From Paraescarpia echinospica (lineage: Eukaryota > Annelida > Polychaeta > Sabellida > Siboglinidae), in assembly GCA_020002185.1 (NCBI GenBank), contig CM034542.1, positions 55,504,626-55,568,625 on the forward strand: a stretch of DNA of 64,000 nt, in the 5' to 3' direction. Shown in pieces: positions 54,901 through 61,982 of the stretch; the first letter of the stretch is position 1; the number at the start of each line of letters is the position of its first letter. The notes under the pieces were generated by a model. The model worked only from the letters and a program-made list of their open reading frames with translations. It was not told where the DNA came from and made no database searches. Made by a program: the position numbers and the translations under genes.

Positions 54901-56675
54901 ATTATCACCTAAACTGGGGCACATTTCAAGTGGTCTGGAAGGACACAGTCGCGTGGGCCCATTATAAAAGATTTGCAGACACGCCAAATTCTTATGGTCT
55001 AGGGGGGCACCTGTCCACAGGCCCGCCTGGATCCGCCTATGACATACTTGTTTATTGCTTGTATTTATAATTTTGATAACAGGTTCAGTGACTGAGTAAC
55101 CACATTTGATAACACTCGTTTACCTGAAGGTGAAGAGCTTTGAAGCATACATCTGCATGTGGTGTCGACACACCTCAAGTTCTGAAGATATAGTACATGT
55201 ATTAATAGTCAGCACTGATTGTTTCTAACAATAATCATTTTAATGTCCTTGCAAAAGTTGCAATGCAATGAATGACCACCTGCCAAATGCAACCAATGCC
55301 AACGGTCAAGAGCTATCTATATAATATATACATGTTATGGGCATTAATGTCCATGGTATTGAGGGGGGCTGGTTTTCTGAACATAACAAAAACTCACAGA
55401 AGGGACAGTAAAAAACCTGGTGAAACTACTGGAATATTCTTTTCCTTGTAAATAATTAAATACCAAGACTACATAAAATTGAATTCAAATTACATTTTTA
55501 AATGTCCCATACTAGTATTGTTTTATATAAAAGTAATAAATTTGTTAAATTACTATTACATTACTGTTAGTAAATTATGTACATATTGGTTCAATAATTA
55601 TAATCGTTACGGATCATTTATAATACATTTACACTATTACTATTTTCCCAAGCCTACTTAGGCTACTAGCCTACTACCATATACGACATATACATAATAT
55701 AGTCACTATCATTGACATAAGTATATGCTATAGGCATATCGTCGTACTGTTAGCTGATATTAGTCTATAGTAAACAGGGCCCAGCCAGGCCGCCCATACC
55801 GCCATTGCCAAAGACTATAAAAGGAAAACAATCAAATAAATTTAGTACAAGCAACATTAATATATATACTCATACGTCTAAATATACGTGATTATAGCTG
55901 AATAAATTGAAATTACTAACCTGTCTGGAAGAACCTTTGTGAACACTGCATCTCGTCTGTTGATATTGTGACTGACACCACAGCACGGGCAACGGCTGAC
56001 ACTGTCGCCAACTCCTTCTGTTTGCTTTGTTTCTTCCATAGTCGTTCTCTAATAGAAATACACCTTTATGCGTGGGTACTGTTTTTGTCTGTCTAATTTA
56101 GCCCATTTTGCCGTGTCGGTGGCATGTATGTTCGTGGACGTCCACTCGTTGCCTAAGCTCGGAATTCCATAACATCAACAGCGCCAAAGGGTGGGGGTCA
56201 AAGGTCAAAATCACTCATAATTCGCGATCACGAGAAGACAAGAACGCGATTCCACGCCGAGTTCAATGTCCATACTCAGCTAAAATCGAAGCAAAAAACG
56301 GATCCGATTTTTACTAAAAACAAAACAGTTCGCAGTTTTTGTATTAATTTTTATAAAAACGAACTAATACGTATGCATAAACGAACTAGGATATCATTGG
56401 GGATCACTTGATTCCTCTGGTTTTTGTGAAATTACTAAGAAACGCGAGGAGCAAGACAATCGAATTGGTTGAGTACCTTTAACTTACTTTGTTGTCCAAT
56501 GTCATCCACATGTAACTTGCACCTGTCCATTGTCTTTGTAGCTGGTTTCAGTTTTTTGTAGGGCAGCTTTTGCATATGCTAAAAATTATTATTCCAGATT
56601 TCCCTGTTCAGTGTGTCGGCAGAATGTTTGACGTTACGTCTGAGGCGGATGGTGTTTGAAGCCCTCCTACGTCAG
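24807..56675 (+). CDS. ABCB1-like: ABCB-type (P-glycoprotein-like) full ABC transporter gene, partial
   Basis: Seven exons: 24807-24977, 26631-26792, 28532-28577, 44667-44779, 48664-48810, 50262-50366, 56598-56675. All have AG acceptors and GT donors, and the summed phase is consistent (822 bp, 274 codons). The product is an ATP-driven exporter of hydrophobic compounds in the plasma membrane. Seen here are the end of NBD1 (signature, Walker B, H-loop), an acidic linker of about 60 residues and the first helices of TMD2. Walker A and TMD1 lie upstream, the rest of TMD2 and NBD2 downstream, both outside the window. ABCB1, ABCB4 and ABCB11 are equally close by motif, so the paralogue is not assigned. 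Introns hold nearly all of the mobile elements, up to 16 kb in one intron. Confidence 0.93.
24990..25860. repeat. Tandem duplication of about 430 bp in the intron
   Basis: 24990-25413 and 25414-25850 are diverged copies (shared blocks: GGTGATGTAAATCTACTTTG, CAATAAAGGCAATAAATTAAG, TTCACTTCACGCAAAAAG). Each begins with a TTTC(T/C)TTTCAG acceptor-like stretch. No protein is recognisable. 25861-26150 shows nothing. Confidence 0.7.
26150..26480 (+). repeat. Dispersed repeat, copy A
   Basis: Shares successive blocks with 48345-48650 in the same orientation: GGGAAAATGGGAA, AAGGGTATTGTGGT, CAATAAAG, TTGTTTACCATT(C/T)GAACAT, and a cryptic end with GGCGGGCAGTATACCTTCGA against GGTGGGCAGAATACCTTCAA. 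Both copies lie shortly upstream of an ABC exon. Confidence 0.65.
26631..26792 (+). CDS. ABCB1-like: ABC transporter exon 2 in window: end of NBD1
   Basis: 54 codons in phase 0, starting [17 protein letters not shown]. The histidine in AHRLS is the H-loop switch that contacts ATP. Ends [18 protein letters not shown], the standard end of an ABCB NBD. Donor CAG-GTAAGC is strong. Its last part is tandemly repeated in the next intron. Confidence 0.95.
26739..27113 (+). repeat. Tandem copies of the exon 2 end with its splice donor
   Basis: A 68-bp unit covering the last 54 bp of exon 2 plus the first bases of the intron (ACATGACGAGTTGATGGACC ... CACGACAG-GTAAG) occurs about 5.5 times: in the exon (26739), then at 26807, 26880, 26947, 27015 and a partial one at 27083. 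Most copies keep a donor (GTAAGCAGG, GTAAGTAGG); the third has lost it (ATGATTAGG). None carries an acceptor of its own. Confidence 0.9.
27438..28294. mobile_element. MITE-like non-autonomous DNA transposon, about 860 bp
   Basis: Inverted ends share AAAAATAGATAAGCGAGCG and continue (AAAAATGAACAACT). A second inner inverted pair, AAGCTCCACCCACTTT (27781) against AAAGTGGGTGGAGCTT (27975), and TGACGTCAC(A)AT/ATTGTGACGTCA make it a nested foldback. No coding frame. Sits between ABC exons 2 and 3. Confidence 0.75.
28532..28577 (+). CDS. ABCB1-like: ABC transporter exon 3 in window: linker micro-exon
   Basis: 46 bp, [15 protein letters not shown] then one base. Acceptor TTTATTTCAG, donor GTAAGATG. 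Acidic linker between NBD1 and TMD2. Phase 0 start, phase 1 end, which joins correctly to the CG at the start of the exon at 44667. The weak length makes it less certain than the others, but phase agreement supports it. Confidence 0.8.
28693..29075 (+). repeat. 56-bp minisatellite
   Basis: About 6.5 copies of a 56-bp unit (CTACCTTTTCGATTCCACGT ... GTTTCCCCTGGATTGGTGTG), one shortened near 28950. Confidence 0.9.
29076..31290. other. Intron without recognisable gene
   Basis: No exon or protein found. Notable bits: GCCGCCTCGCC-rich stretch at 29085-29125, a small inverted repeat GCCAGGGGT/ACCCCTGGC at 29702-29755, and a GGGGTGCATGCCCCCAGACC motif at 30874, a phrase often found in dispersed animal repeats. 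Confidence 0.6.
31295..32186 (+). repeat. 34-35 bp minisatellite, block 1
   Basis: About 25 copies of ATAATCACAATATTTACYTG then TTGTATCCCCTCAG. Each unit ends with CCCCTCAG, acceptor-like. The array is interrupted by the hAT-like element at 32187 and resumes at 36931; related units reappear at 44336-44650. Confidence 0.9.
32880..33395 (-). pseudogene. RTE-type LINE reverse transcriptase, 3' part
   Basis: Minus strand reads [20 protein letters not shown] (catalytic dyad), then NISKTKVL and YVYLGQRYS, then LKRQVFN followed by a stop and VMTYGVE. These are the palm and thumb blocks of RTE-clade RT. It continues the fragment at 35341-36275, from which it is separated by the L2-like insert. Confidence 0.85.
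33396..35340 (-). pseudogene. L2/CR1-like LINE (5'-truncated) inserted in the RTE LINE
   Basis: Minus-strand frame from about 35340 to the stop at 33640 encodes RT with [52 protein letters not shown] and the catalytic [10 protein letters not shown], followed by the C-terminal connection domain ending LFLAVFGA. After the stop comes a 3' end with AGCGC boxes and an (AAT)n tail at 33396-33430, as in L2-type elements. The RT frame is entirely open, so this copy is rather young. The endonuclease half is missing. The frame is fused to the upstream RTE frame (641 codons from 35565). Confidence 0.9.
35341..36275 (-). pseudogene. RTE-type LINE reverse transcriptase, 5' part
   Basis: Minus strand from 36260: [13 protein letters not shown] and similar linker residues, then [43 protein letters not shown] and [12 protein letters not shown] (RT block with a catalytic aspartate). 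A TAA at 35587-35585 and a frame change near 35910 interrupt it. The AP endonuclease part is absent (5' truncation at about 36275). Confidence 0.85.
36931..37030 (+). repeat. Minisatellite, block 2 (remnant)
   Basis: Three diverged units (TATCATAATATTTCCCTG, AATCACAGTATTTATATG) continuing the array cut by the hAT-like element. Confidence 0.7.
37080..37258 (+). repeat. 33-bp minisatellite
   Basis: About five copies of GTGTTTGTTGCGTGCGCCAG then GTGTGCGGGTGTG. Confidence 0.9.
37290..38770 (-). pseudogene. CR1-like LINE reverse transcriptase (3' half)
   Basis: Minus strand from right to left: [57 protein letters not shown], then a frame break, LYAIDSLLY in place of [17 protein letters not shown], another break, and the C-terminal [15 protein letters not shown] and KQFHKQTN. 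The first catalytic aspartate of the YADD box is replaced by isoleucine, so it is inactive. The 5' half of the same element is probably 42070-43537; the piece between is a plus-strand LINE. Confidence 0.8.
38775..42063 (+). mobile_element. L2/Rex1-like LINE, nearly full-length ORF2, inserted in the CR1-like LINE
   Basis: Starts after about 38775, encodes ORF2, and ends with a 3' UTR whose end GAGGGACAATAAAGG then TATTTTTGAATTTGAAA is typical of this LINE group. A (TG)n stretch lies at 41740-41780. Orientation is opposite to the flanking CR1-like fragments. Confidence 0.8.
38801..41675 (+). pseudogene. ORF2 (endonuclease and reverse transcriptase) of the L2/Rex1-like LINE
   Basis: Frame begins without a clear ATG: basic [18 protein letters not shown], then [14 protein letters not shown]-type endonuclease blocks follow: [33 protein letters not shown] and a degenerate [56 protein letters not shown] and the catalytic KYSDDTAIV. 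Then a C-terminal domain ending [11 protein letters not shown]. The same frame continues from 38801 through an in-frame TAG (39119-39121) and TGA (40256-40258) to a frameshift near 41160. Only three lesions separate it from a complete frame. Confidence 0.88.
42070..43537 (-). pseudogene. CR1-like LINE 5' half: 2A-like motif, PHD finger, endonuclease
   Basis: Minus strand from 43537: a hydrophobic start ([11 protein letters not shown]), then [12 protein letters not shown], a 2A-like ribosome-skipping motif (D-V-E-x-N-P-G) whose final proline is serine here. Then a PHD-type zinc finger ([11 protein letters not shown] ... WQCDRC, 43290-43200). Then the AP endonuclease: [25 protein letters not shown]. 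Then the RT start near 42100-42300 with frame breaks. 2A motifs near the start of ORFs are known for CR1/L2-type LINEs of sea urchin and other invertebrates. Confidence 0.78.
43538..44032. other. Intron, possible 5' UTR of the CR1-like LINE
   Basis: No gene; AT-rich. The part next to 43537 is likely untranslated leader of the minus-strand LINE; its boundary is unknown. Confidence 0.4.
44033..44335 (+). repeat. 32-bp minisatellite
   Basis: About nine copies of GTAATCATTCCCACCCTG then TGGTAGCCACACAG. Unit boundary reads CACACAG-GTAATC, a match to a 5' splice site. Confidence 0.92.
44336..44650 (+). repeat. 34-bp minisatellite, block 3, abutting exon 4
   Basis: About nine diverged copies of GTAATCACAATATTTACCTG then TTGTAGCCACTCAG, related to both the 32-bp array and the 31.3-kb array. 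Each has an acceptor-like CCTGTTGTAG and a donor-like CAGGTAATC. The real acceptor of the next exon, AATGTTGTAG, lies in what looks like the last unit. Confidence 0.85.
44667..44779 (+). CDS. ABCB1-like: ABC transporter exon 4 in window: acidic linker
   Basis: 113 bp. With the single base from the previous exon it reads [19 protein letters not shown] and continues [20 protein letters not shown]. Linker of this type in P-glycoproteins carries phosphorylation sites; RQLS and RALS-like basic-Ser contexts are present. Donor AAG-GTAAG. Confidence 0.9.
44811..44896. other. Long hairpin (40-nt arms, 6-nt loop)
   Basis: 44811-44850 and 44857-44896 are inversely complementary at 36 of 40 positions with loop CTCGAC; the inner 16 bp are perfect. 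It starts 31 bp after the exon 4 donor. Could be a small MITE or a miRNA-like precursor in the intron; no independent support. Confidence 0.7.
45344..45717. mobile_element. Foldback MITE-like element
   Basis: Left arm 45344-45497 (AGTATTTGTTGACATTAC, then CAAAATGTTGTTGCC, then GTCACATGACCAGA) is repeated inversely at 45570-45717. The 93-codon frame inside is a by-product. 44897-45343 shows nothing else. Confidence 0.75.
45860..48175 (+). pseudogene. CR1-like LINE ORF2, decayed
   Basis: Begins inside the endonuclease domain ([21 protein letters not shown]), then a linker with Lys-rich helices, then [70 protein letters not shown], then [10 protein letters not shown] where FADD is expected, so the first catalytic Asp is Tyr. 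The C-terminal part [13 protein letters not shown] is in another frame (47637 on). In-frame stops at about 46588, 46828 and 46938. AT-rich compared with the LINE at 38775. 48176-48344 is its 3' UTR or intron. Confidence 0.88.
48345..48650 (+). repeat. Dispersed repeat, copy B
   Basis: Matches 26150-26480 in the same orientation (see shared blocks there); ends 14 bp before ABC exon 5. Confidence 0.65.
48664..48810 (+). CDS. ABCB1-like: ABC transporter exon 5 in window: start of TMD2
   Basis: 49 codons, phase 0. [20 protein letters not shown] then the first hydrophobic helix ([20 protein letters not shown]) and IFSEILG. Matches the start of the second transmembrane domain in P-glycoproteins (NxPEWPY ... 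FAIIFS). Donor GTAAGT. Confidence 0.95.
48830..49435 (+). repeat. TTG/CTG-rich minisatellite
   Basis: Degenerate repeats of ATTGTTGTTGGCGCTG/ATTGTTGCTGTCACTG (16 bp, alternating to 32 bp). Confidence 0.9.
49505..49818 (+). mobile_element. tRNA-derived SINE
   Basis: Pol III box A (TAGCACAGCGG, 49513-49523) and box B (GGTTCGAACC, 49557-49566) in the first 65 bp, spaced as in a tRNA. A body with TCAGCTGTGTGAATGAG and a 3' end AGCGCTTTGAGCAGTC ... GCGCTATATAAGGAC follow. The body recurs in opposite orientation at 53845-54050. 49819-50261 is intron with a CA-rich microsatellite (49880-49920). Confidence 0.85.
50262..50366 (+). CDS. ABCB1-like: ABC transporter exon 6 in window: TMD2
   Basis: 35 codons, phase 0: [18 protein letters not shown] then helix [17 protein letters not shown]. 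Corresponds to the loop and second helix of TMD2. Acceptor TTGCTTTGTAG, donor CAG-GTGAGT. Confidence 0.95.
50384..50760 (+). repeat. Degenerate repeats flanking the TTAA element
   Basis: CATCCATRTTTAACTTACTY recurs near 50430, 50465, 50706 and, beyond the transposon, 56479-56520. It gives the likely empty target (ATATTTAACTTAC) of the element at 50761. Confidence 0.65.
51039..51066 (+). CDS. Candidate first coding exon inside the TTAA element (left)
   Basis: ATG at 51039 gives MKIPKWLYE and then a donor GAAG-GTACGT. Upstream 50830-51038 contains GTCACGTGC and CCGG-type promoter sequence. Very short, so weak evidence; no protein family recognised. Confidence 0.25.
53845..54050 (-). mobile_element. 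SINE copy, 5'-truncated
   Basis: Minus strand matches the body and 3' part of the SINE at 49505-49818 (TTTTTGTACGAATAGTCTTC, GGCTGAATGCTTCCCA, AAGCGCTTTGAGCA, ACTGGATACT). The Pol III boxes are missing. It lies inside the TTAA element. Confidence 0.85.
55921..56039 (-). CDS. Candidate first coding exon inside the TTAA element (right)
   Basis: Minus-strand ATG at 56039 reads [20 protein letters not shown] then [19 protein letters not shown], ending in a donor CAG-GTTAGT at 55920. The CPCCG cluster resembles half of a zinc-binding site. Preceded by a GC-richer region up to the element end. Product unknown; the next exon was not found. Confidence 0.4.
56598..56675 (+). CDS. ABCB1-like: ABC transporter exon 7 in window: TMD2 coupling region
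   Basis: 26 codons, phase 0: [18 protein letters not shown] and VFEALLRQ. Equivalent to the GE-x-LT-x-RLR-x-MVF-x-x-LLRQ segment of P-glycoproteins that couples TMD2 to NBD1. Donor CAG-GTATGA. The next exon is not in the window. Confidence 0.95.
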
Positions 56676-58610
56676 GTATGATTGTTTTGTTTTGTTTTTA
56701 ACACTCCATTCACCTGTCTACATCTGTCCATCTCGAGGTTCATACTTATGTTAGTATCTCTGCGCGGGTCTAACAGAACTGTCATGTCACTAAACATAAT
56801 GTATATGTGAACAGTTACAGGTTACTGAAAGGGAAACAAAAGACTATAGTGTGGGCCTATTCACTTAAAAGATTTAATACAGTCTAGTCATTAGCAACTA
56901 CAATCAACAATATCATCCCTGTGGTTTACTCAGAACTTATTTTCAAAGTGGGAGATTCTAGTGAAATCTGACAGATTATATTGAGACACTTGTCGAATAA
57001 GCTCCTAGAGCTTGCTTGTCGAATAAGCTCCTAGAGCTTCTTTGACCATGACGCTGCAGTGAGGCATTGAATGCTCCTGTTTCCTTGATATGTCTATGGA
57101 TACGCCAGCTCATATGTTGGTTTCTCGTATTCCCTTCGATTCATAGTTACATTTGTACCAACTGTCATAAGACCTCTCAGTGCACCATGCTCAGTTTGGC
57201 GACTGGCGAATTGGGAAGAGTAGGCATTGGTGACATCAGGCTTTCTATCACAATGGTGACATCTGTGCAGTTTAAATTATGTCTCTTCAGCATGGTTTTC
57301 TTCTAGTAAACTGCTGGCATAATATTCTTTATTGTTATTGCAATTGGATAGTTTTTATTAACATGCATGTGCCCAAAAAGAAGCATTTTGTTTCCATTTA
57401 AAGTTTCGTAATGAAATGTGACTTGCCACAGCTAAGTGGATATTAATTTGGAATATTGTCAAATAGAGTTTTGTACTTTTTGGATTCCATAGATTATGGG
57501 ACACAATTTCAAAAAAGGCCATCTTTGTAAAGGAAACGGATCATACAATCGCTACACATCAGTAACTAGACCCAAGCCGCTTTGTAAAAGTTATTAAAAT
57601 GTGTTTACATTTCAAAATACCACTTAAAATGGTGGCCAAAAGCGGGAACGCTGACACTGACTTACTTTACAGACTCGAGTCTTATTGTGTGCTGCTGAAA
57701 CTGAATGTGTTTACCTTGTTTTAGCATTATGAAATGATAATAAAGCATATGTGACAGCTAATGATGTTTCTTTATGTGTTGACTTTGATAAATTTAACTT
57801 TCTTTCAAGGCGTAACCTACATGATAATGGCGTCATGCATTCGGAATTTAGTTGCTAGCATCGGGTGCTTGTCGCTAGACTTAAAATCAAACAAAAGTAC
57901 TCTCCACCACAGAACTTGATCAAAATGGATCTGTCATTATCCAGAAAGCATATGTACACAGTAATTGTTGCAGTCTGATTTTGTGCGTGGCGTTGCAAAT
58001 GAAGCGCAGGTTATGCCGGTTTTTAGAATTGATCTGTGTCCAAAACTACGTGGTGTTCCCCGGCGTTAGGCTTTTCAACAGACTTCTAAGAACAGAAAGC
58101 GAAGAGTACTGACATTTTACACAGGGATTCCCCTTCAGAAATCACATCAACCAAAAGTAGTGCAGAGTCACATGCTGTTCCAGCCTGATGTGCAGGTTAC
58201 ACGTGCAACACTTTCGCTCGGTAGTCTACTTTTTTTTTCTCAGCAAGGCTGATTTGGTTAAAAGGGAGTTTAAAATGCAATATTTTGTTATGAAAGTTTG
58301 ATAAATGTGTATTTTTATGCTTATTTTGAAGTTTTAGGGCTTTGATGAGTGAATTGAAGCCGATACACGACTAAAACGCGGCAGGAGAAAATAGCGTCAC
58401 TTGTATCGCAGGTTACATATACGTGGCGTCACTAATATAAATGTTCACATGCAAATTATCACATTGTTATGTCAATGGTTAATAAATTGTGTGATAAAAT
58501 GAAGATGTATGTGCCTACTGTCACATACACCCTCCTATGCAAAGCAGCAATGCAATCAAGTGTAGATTGGAATATGCCAACTTAATGACATTAAATTTAT
58601 TGTTTCACAT
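56676..58610. other. Intron without recognisable gene
   Basis: No exon found. Contains a 30-bp direct duplication (57000-57040, TGTCGAATAAGCTCCTAGAG twice). Confidence 0.6.
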
Positions 58611-59635
58611 AGGTTATATCAACAGCACATATACATCAATACATGTTCACAGCAAGCATGGCCAGCCTCAATGGTACTGCTAACCAATACCTACAAATCC
58701 TAGACATAGGTTATTACAACAGCACATATACATCAATACATGTTCACAGCAAGCATGCCGGCCCCAATGGTACTGCTAACCAATACCTACAAATCCTAGA
58801 CATAGGTTATAACAACAGCACATATACATCAATACATGTTCACAGCAAGCATGCCGGCCCCAATAGTACTGCTAACCAATACCTACAAATCCTAGATATA
58901 GGTTATAACAACAGCACATATACATCAATACATGTTCACAGCAAGCATGGCCGGCCCCAATGGTACTGCTAACCAATACCTACAAATCCTAGACATAGGT
59001 TATAACAACAGTACATATAGATCAATACATGTTCACAGCAAGCATGCCGGCCCCAATGGTACTGCTAACCAATACCTACAAATCCTAGACATAGGTTATA
59101 ACAACAGCACATATACATCAATACATGTTCATAGCAAGCATGCCGGCCCCAATGGTACTGCTAACCAATACCTACAAATCCTAGATATAGGTTATAACAA
59201 CAGCACATATACATCAATACATGTTCACAGCAAGCATGGCCGGCCCCAATGGTACTGCTAACCAATACCTACAAATCCTAGACATAGGTTATAGCAACAG
59301 CACATATACATCAATACATGTTCACAGCAAGCATGCCAGCCCCAATGGTACTGCTAACCAATACCTACAAATCCTAGACATAGGTTATAACAACAGCACA
59401 AATACATCAATACATGTTCACAGCAAGCATGGCCGGCCCCAATGGTACTGCTAACCAATACCTACAAATCCTAGACATAGGTTATAACAACAGCACAAAT
59501 ACATCAATACATGTTCACAGCAAGCATGGCCGGCCCCAATGGTACTGCTAACCAATATCTACAAATCCTAGACATAGGTTATAACAACAGCACATATACA
59601 TCAATACATGTTCACAGCAAGCATGGCCGGCCTCA
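58611..59635 (+). repeat. 96-97 bp tandem repeat
   Basis: About 10.5 copies of a unit including ATGTTCACAGCAAGCATGGC, ACTGCTAACCAATACCTAC and CATAGGTTATAACAACAGC. Very uniform (few substitutions), so recently amplified. Open frames that cross units are accidental. The last unit runs into the LINE ORF1 region. Confidence 0.95.
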
Positions 59636-59703
59636 ATGGATAAAATGGCTGCCGTGGTCTAAGTCACGTACTTTTCGTGGGAGAGCAAACATTCAGAGTT
59701 AAC

Positions 59704-60421
59704 ATGCCACCTAAGCGTAAACCTTCCAGTGTTACTGACAGCGATGTTCAGGACACTGATGTGATGCTGCTGAAATTCGTTGAATTGTTGAATGTTGACG
59801 CTGTGTTACGAAAACTGAGATGAGCGTTGTACCCTCAAGCGCTGGCCGATAAGATCGACACCCTCACGCAGACAATCGCTGACCTAAACTCGAAGCTCGA
59901 AACCAAAGAGCGCAGAATTGTAGCCCTCGAAGAAAAAGTTGGACATCTTGAAAGTGAGTGCGATAACATTGAACAATATTCCCGATGATGCAACTTAAGG
60001 TTCCATGGAATCCCTGAAACTGGGGCGGGGGAGGACACTACTGCAAAAATAGTGGAAACCATAAATGTCAACATGGCAGTGACCCCCCCAGTGACACAAG
60101 AGGACATTGCAGTCAGCCATAGGCTTGGCAAAAGGGCTGAAACAGGCGATCGACATCGTGTAGTCATTGTGCGTTTCAATAGAGTTAACGGGCGGACGAA
60201 GTCATACGGGCTAGAAGCCGATTGCGTAACAGCGTCTGTGAAAACCAACACAAAATCTTCATCAACGAGGACTTGACGCAGCGCCGCGCATCGCTGGCTA
60301 GTGCTACAAGGCAGTTGAAACGTGCGAAAAAAATCGCTGACTGCTGGAAAGTGGTAATCAAGACATTAGCAAACACGATCAGGGTCATCCACACGCAGGA
60401 AGATATGAACACTTTACGTTG
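59704..60421 (+). pseudogene. LINE ORF1 protein (coiled coil and RRM-like)
   Basis: ATG at 59704 (MPPKRKPSSVTDSDVQ). A heptad region follows (TLTQTIADLNSKLETKERR, ALEEKVGHLESE), then NLRFHGIPE and IAVSHRLGKR, the conserved core of L1/CR1-type ORF1 (Transposase_22-like) nucleic-acid chaperones. Then KIFINEDLTQRRASL and a C-terminal domain. Two in-frame TGA codons (59821-59823 and near 59986), both where arginine CGA is expected or likely, and one frameshift near 60230 disable it. Confidence 0.8.
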
Positions 60422-61982
60422 AACATGTGGCCTGCGACCGGGAATCGGCCCCTGTATACGAAAAAAAAATTTTTTACTTTTTTATTATTTGTTTTACACG
60501 AGACTGCGCAACGTGAGTCTCCAGAGCGAGACGTGATCTACGCAGCAAGGTCAATTAAAAGAGAGATAAGTCCTCTTTACTGACTCTGCAGACTCTGGGA
60601 TAATATAATATAATGTCAGTTAATGTTATTTTTAATCGTTTTAAATTATTATCTTTTTTAGTTCTAGTTCTTTCTCTACAAGCTGTTTTTTTCTCTTTCT
60701 CTTCTTCTCCTTTCTCCTCTCAAATTACAATACCTGTAAAGCTTACGTAAACACACAACAGCATTACGTTGACTTCTGCATAATGTTAAACTGTATTTTC
60801 TACTTTGATTCAGTGATTACACGCAAGTGTTATCGCAGTGACATCAGAGATATTGAGAATATTATTGATATATATGGTGACATTCCTAGCTAGTTAGTCT
60901 GTTACTACATGCTGAACAATCAATCTACTTTAACTGCTCTATCTAAATTGCTAATGATTTGTTGTACTCTTGACATTCAGTTTCTTTGTGGACTCTTTCA
61001 AGTGATTTTAGTAACATAATATTTAGTCTTAGTGTCTTCCTAGAAATATAAGCTCCAGCTACTTGTGCACTAATGCACATCCGGTTAAACTGAAACTGTA
61101 ATTTATTTTGTTTTTCTTATGAAAAGTTATATATTTTTTATTTTCTTTGAGTTGAATGCTAGTTATGTTGTTTTGTATATTTGTTAGTTGAAATAGTTAT
61201 TCAGCTAATATATAAATACGTATGTATTTAGTAAATACGTATGTATTTAATATATATAATTTAATAATATATTTTTCTCTTTTTTATTGTCTGTAAAATG
61301 GATTGACAAATATGATGTATAAATCTGAAATGACAGCATTGTGTTAGTTATTGCACACAATGTAAATCGGTAGCTTCTTCACAGAATCTTTGTTTTTTGT
61401 GCAATGTAAACCTGTAGTTATATTACTATATATACATAGAAATAACTTTCAAGTATGTATATGTATGTGTGCGATTATATGTGTATAATTAAATCTTATC
61501 ATATCACAGTAAAAATGGATAATGAAGCAAAATGCTTAACCGTGCACTATTGCACTACGTTTTACTGCTGTTCATTATAAAAACAAAACTTTAGCTTGTC
61601 ACTGAAGTTATCTTAATACATGTATTCATTATGTTGCTGTCAAATGCATTAGTATGTTACAACGGATACTCGGGTAAATGTGGCTTGTAAAACCGTAGTA
61701 CCACTGTATGCTCTACACCTCTCCCGTGACAAGGTCTTCTTGCATTCATTATGCAAATCATTCTTATTTTATGTAATTTTTTCTATATACCAAACTACAA
61801 GATGTCTATCTCAAACTGTTCTCACATTTACATGTTTAATCAATCTCACACTTACGTTCAGTGCATTACGTCAATAAAACTTACGACATGCAATGCCACA
61901 AATACATTTAATTATCGGTATATGCATATATCACAATTTGTTGAACACTCATTTACACATACAAATATAATAACAAATTCAT
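60422..61982. other. AT-rich spacer between LINE ORF1 and ORF2
   Basis: No gene recognised. Contains an A9T6 stretch (60464) and AT-rich repeats near 61200-61270. Whether it belongs to one LINE or separates two is unclear, because composition changes sharply between the ORF1 and ORF2 parts. Confidence 0.5.

Larger units (their letters stand above)
50761..56478. mobile_element. DNA transposon with TTAA target duplication, 5.7 kb
   Basis: Ends AGGTCCTCAACCAATTCG and, inverted, AGGTACTCAACCAATTCG. Both sides are flanked by TTAA (50757-50760 and 56479-56482). A TTAA duplication is known for piggyBac and Kolobok superfamilies; I see no transposase motif to choose. Candidate first exons point inward from both ends (51039-51066 on +, 55921-56039 on -), each preceded by 280-440 bp of GC-richer, promoter-like sequence. 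The interior (51100-55900) is AT-rich without convincing long frames, so any genes are either intron-rich or dead. Confidence 0.75.

Noticed and set aside
54822..55070. 82-codon plus-strand frame inside the TTAA element as transposase
   Set aside because: No DDE, THAP or other motif, and no neighbouring exon in phase.
58611..59635. Tandem ORFs of 109 codons as a repetitive protein gene
   Set aside because: Unit length is not a multiple of three and the frames end at each third unit; no signal peptide or known motif.
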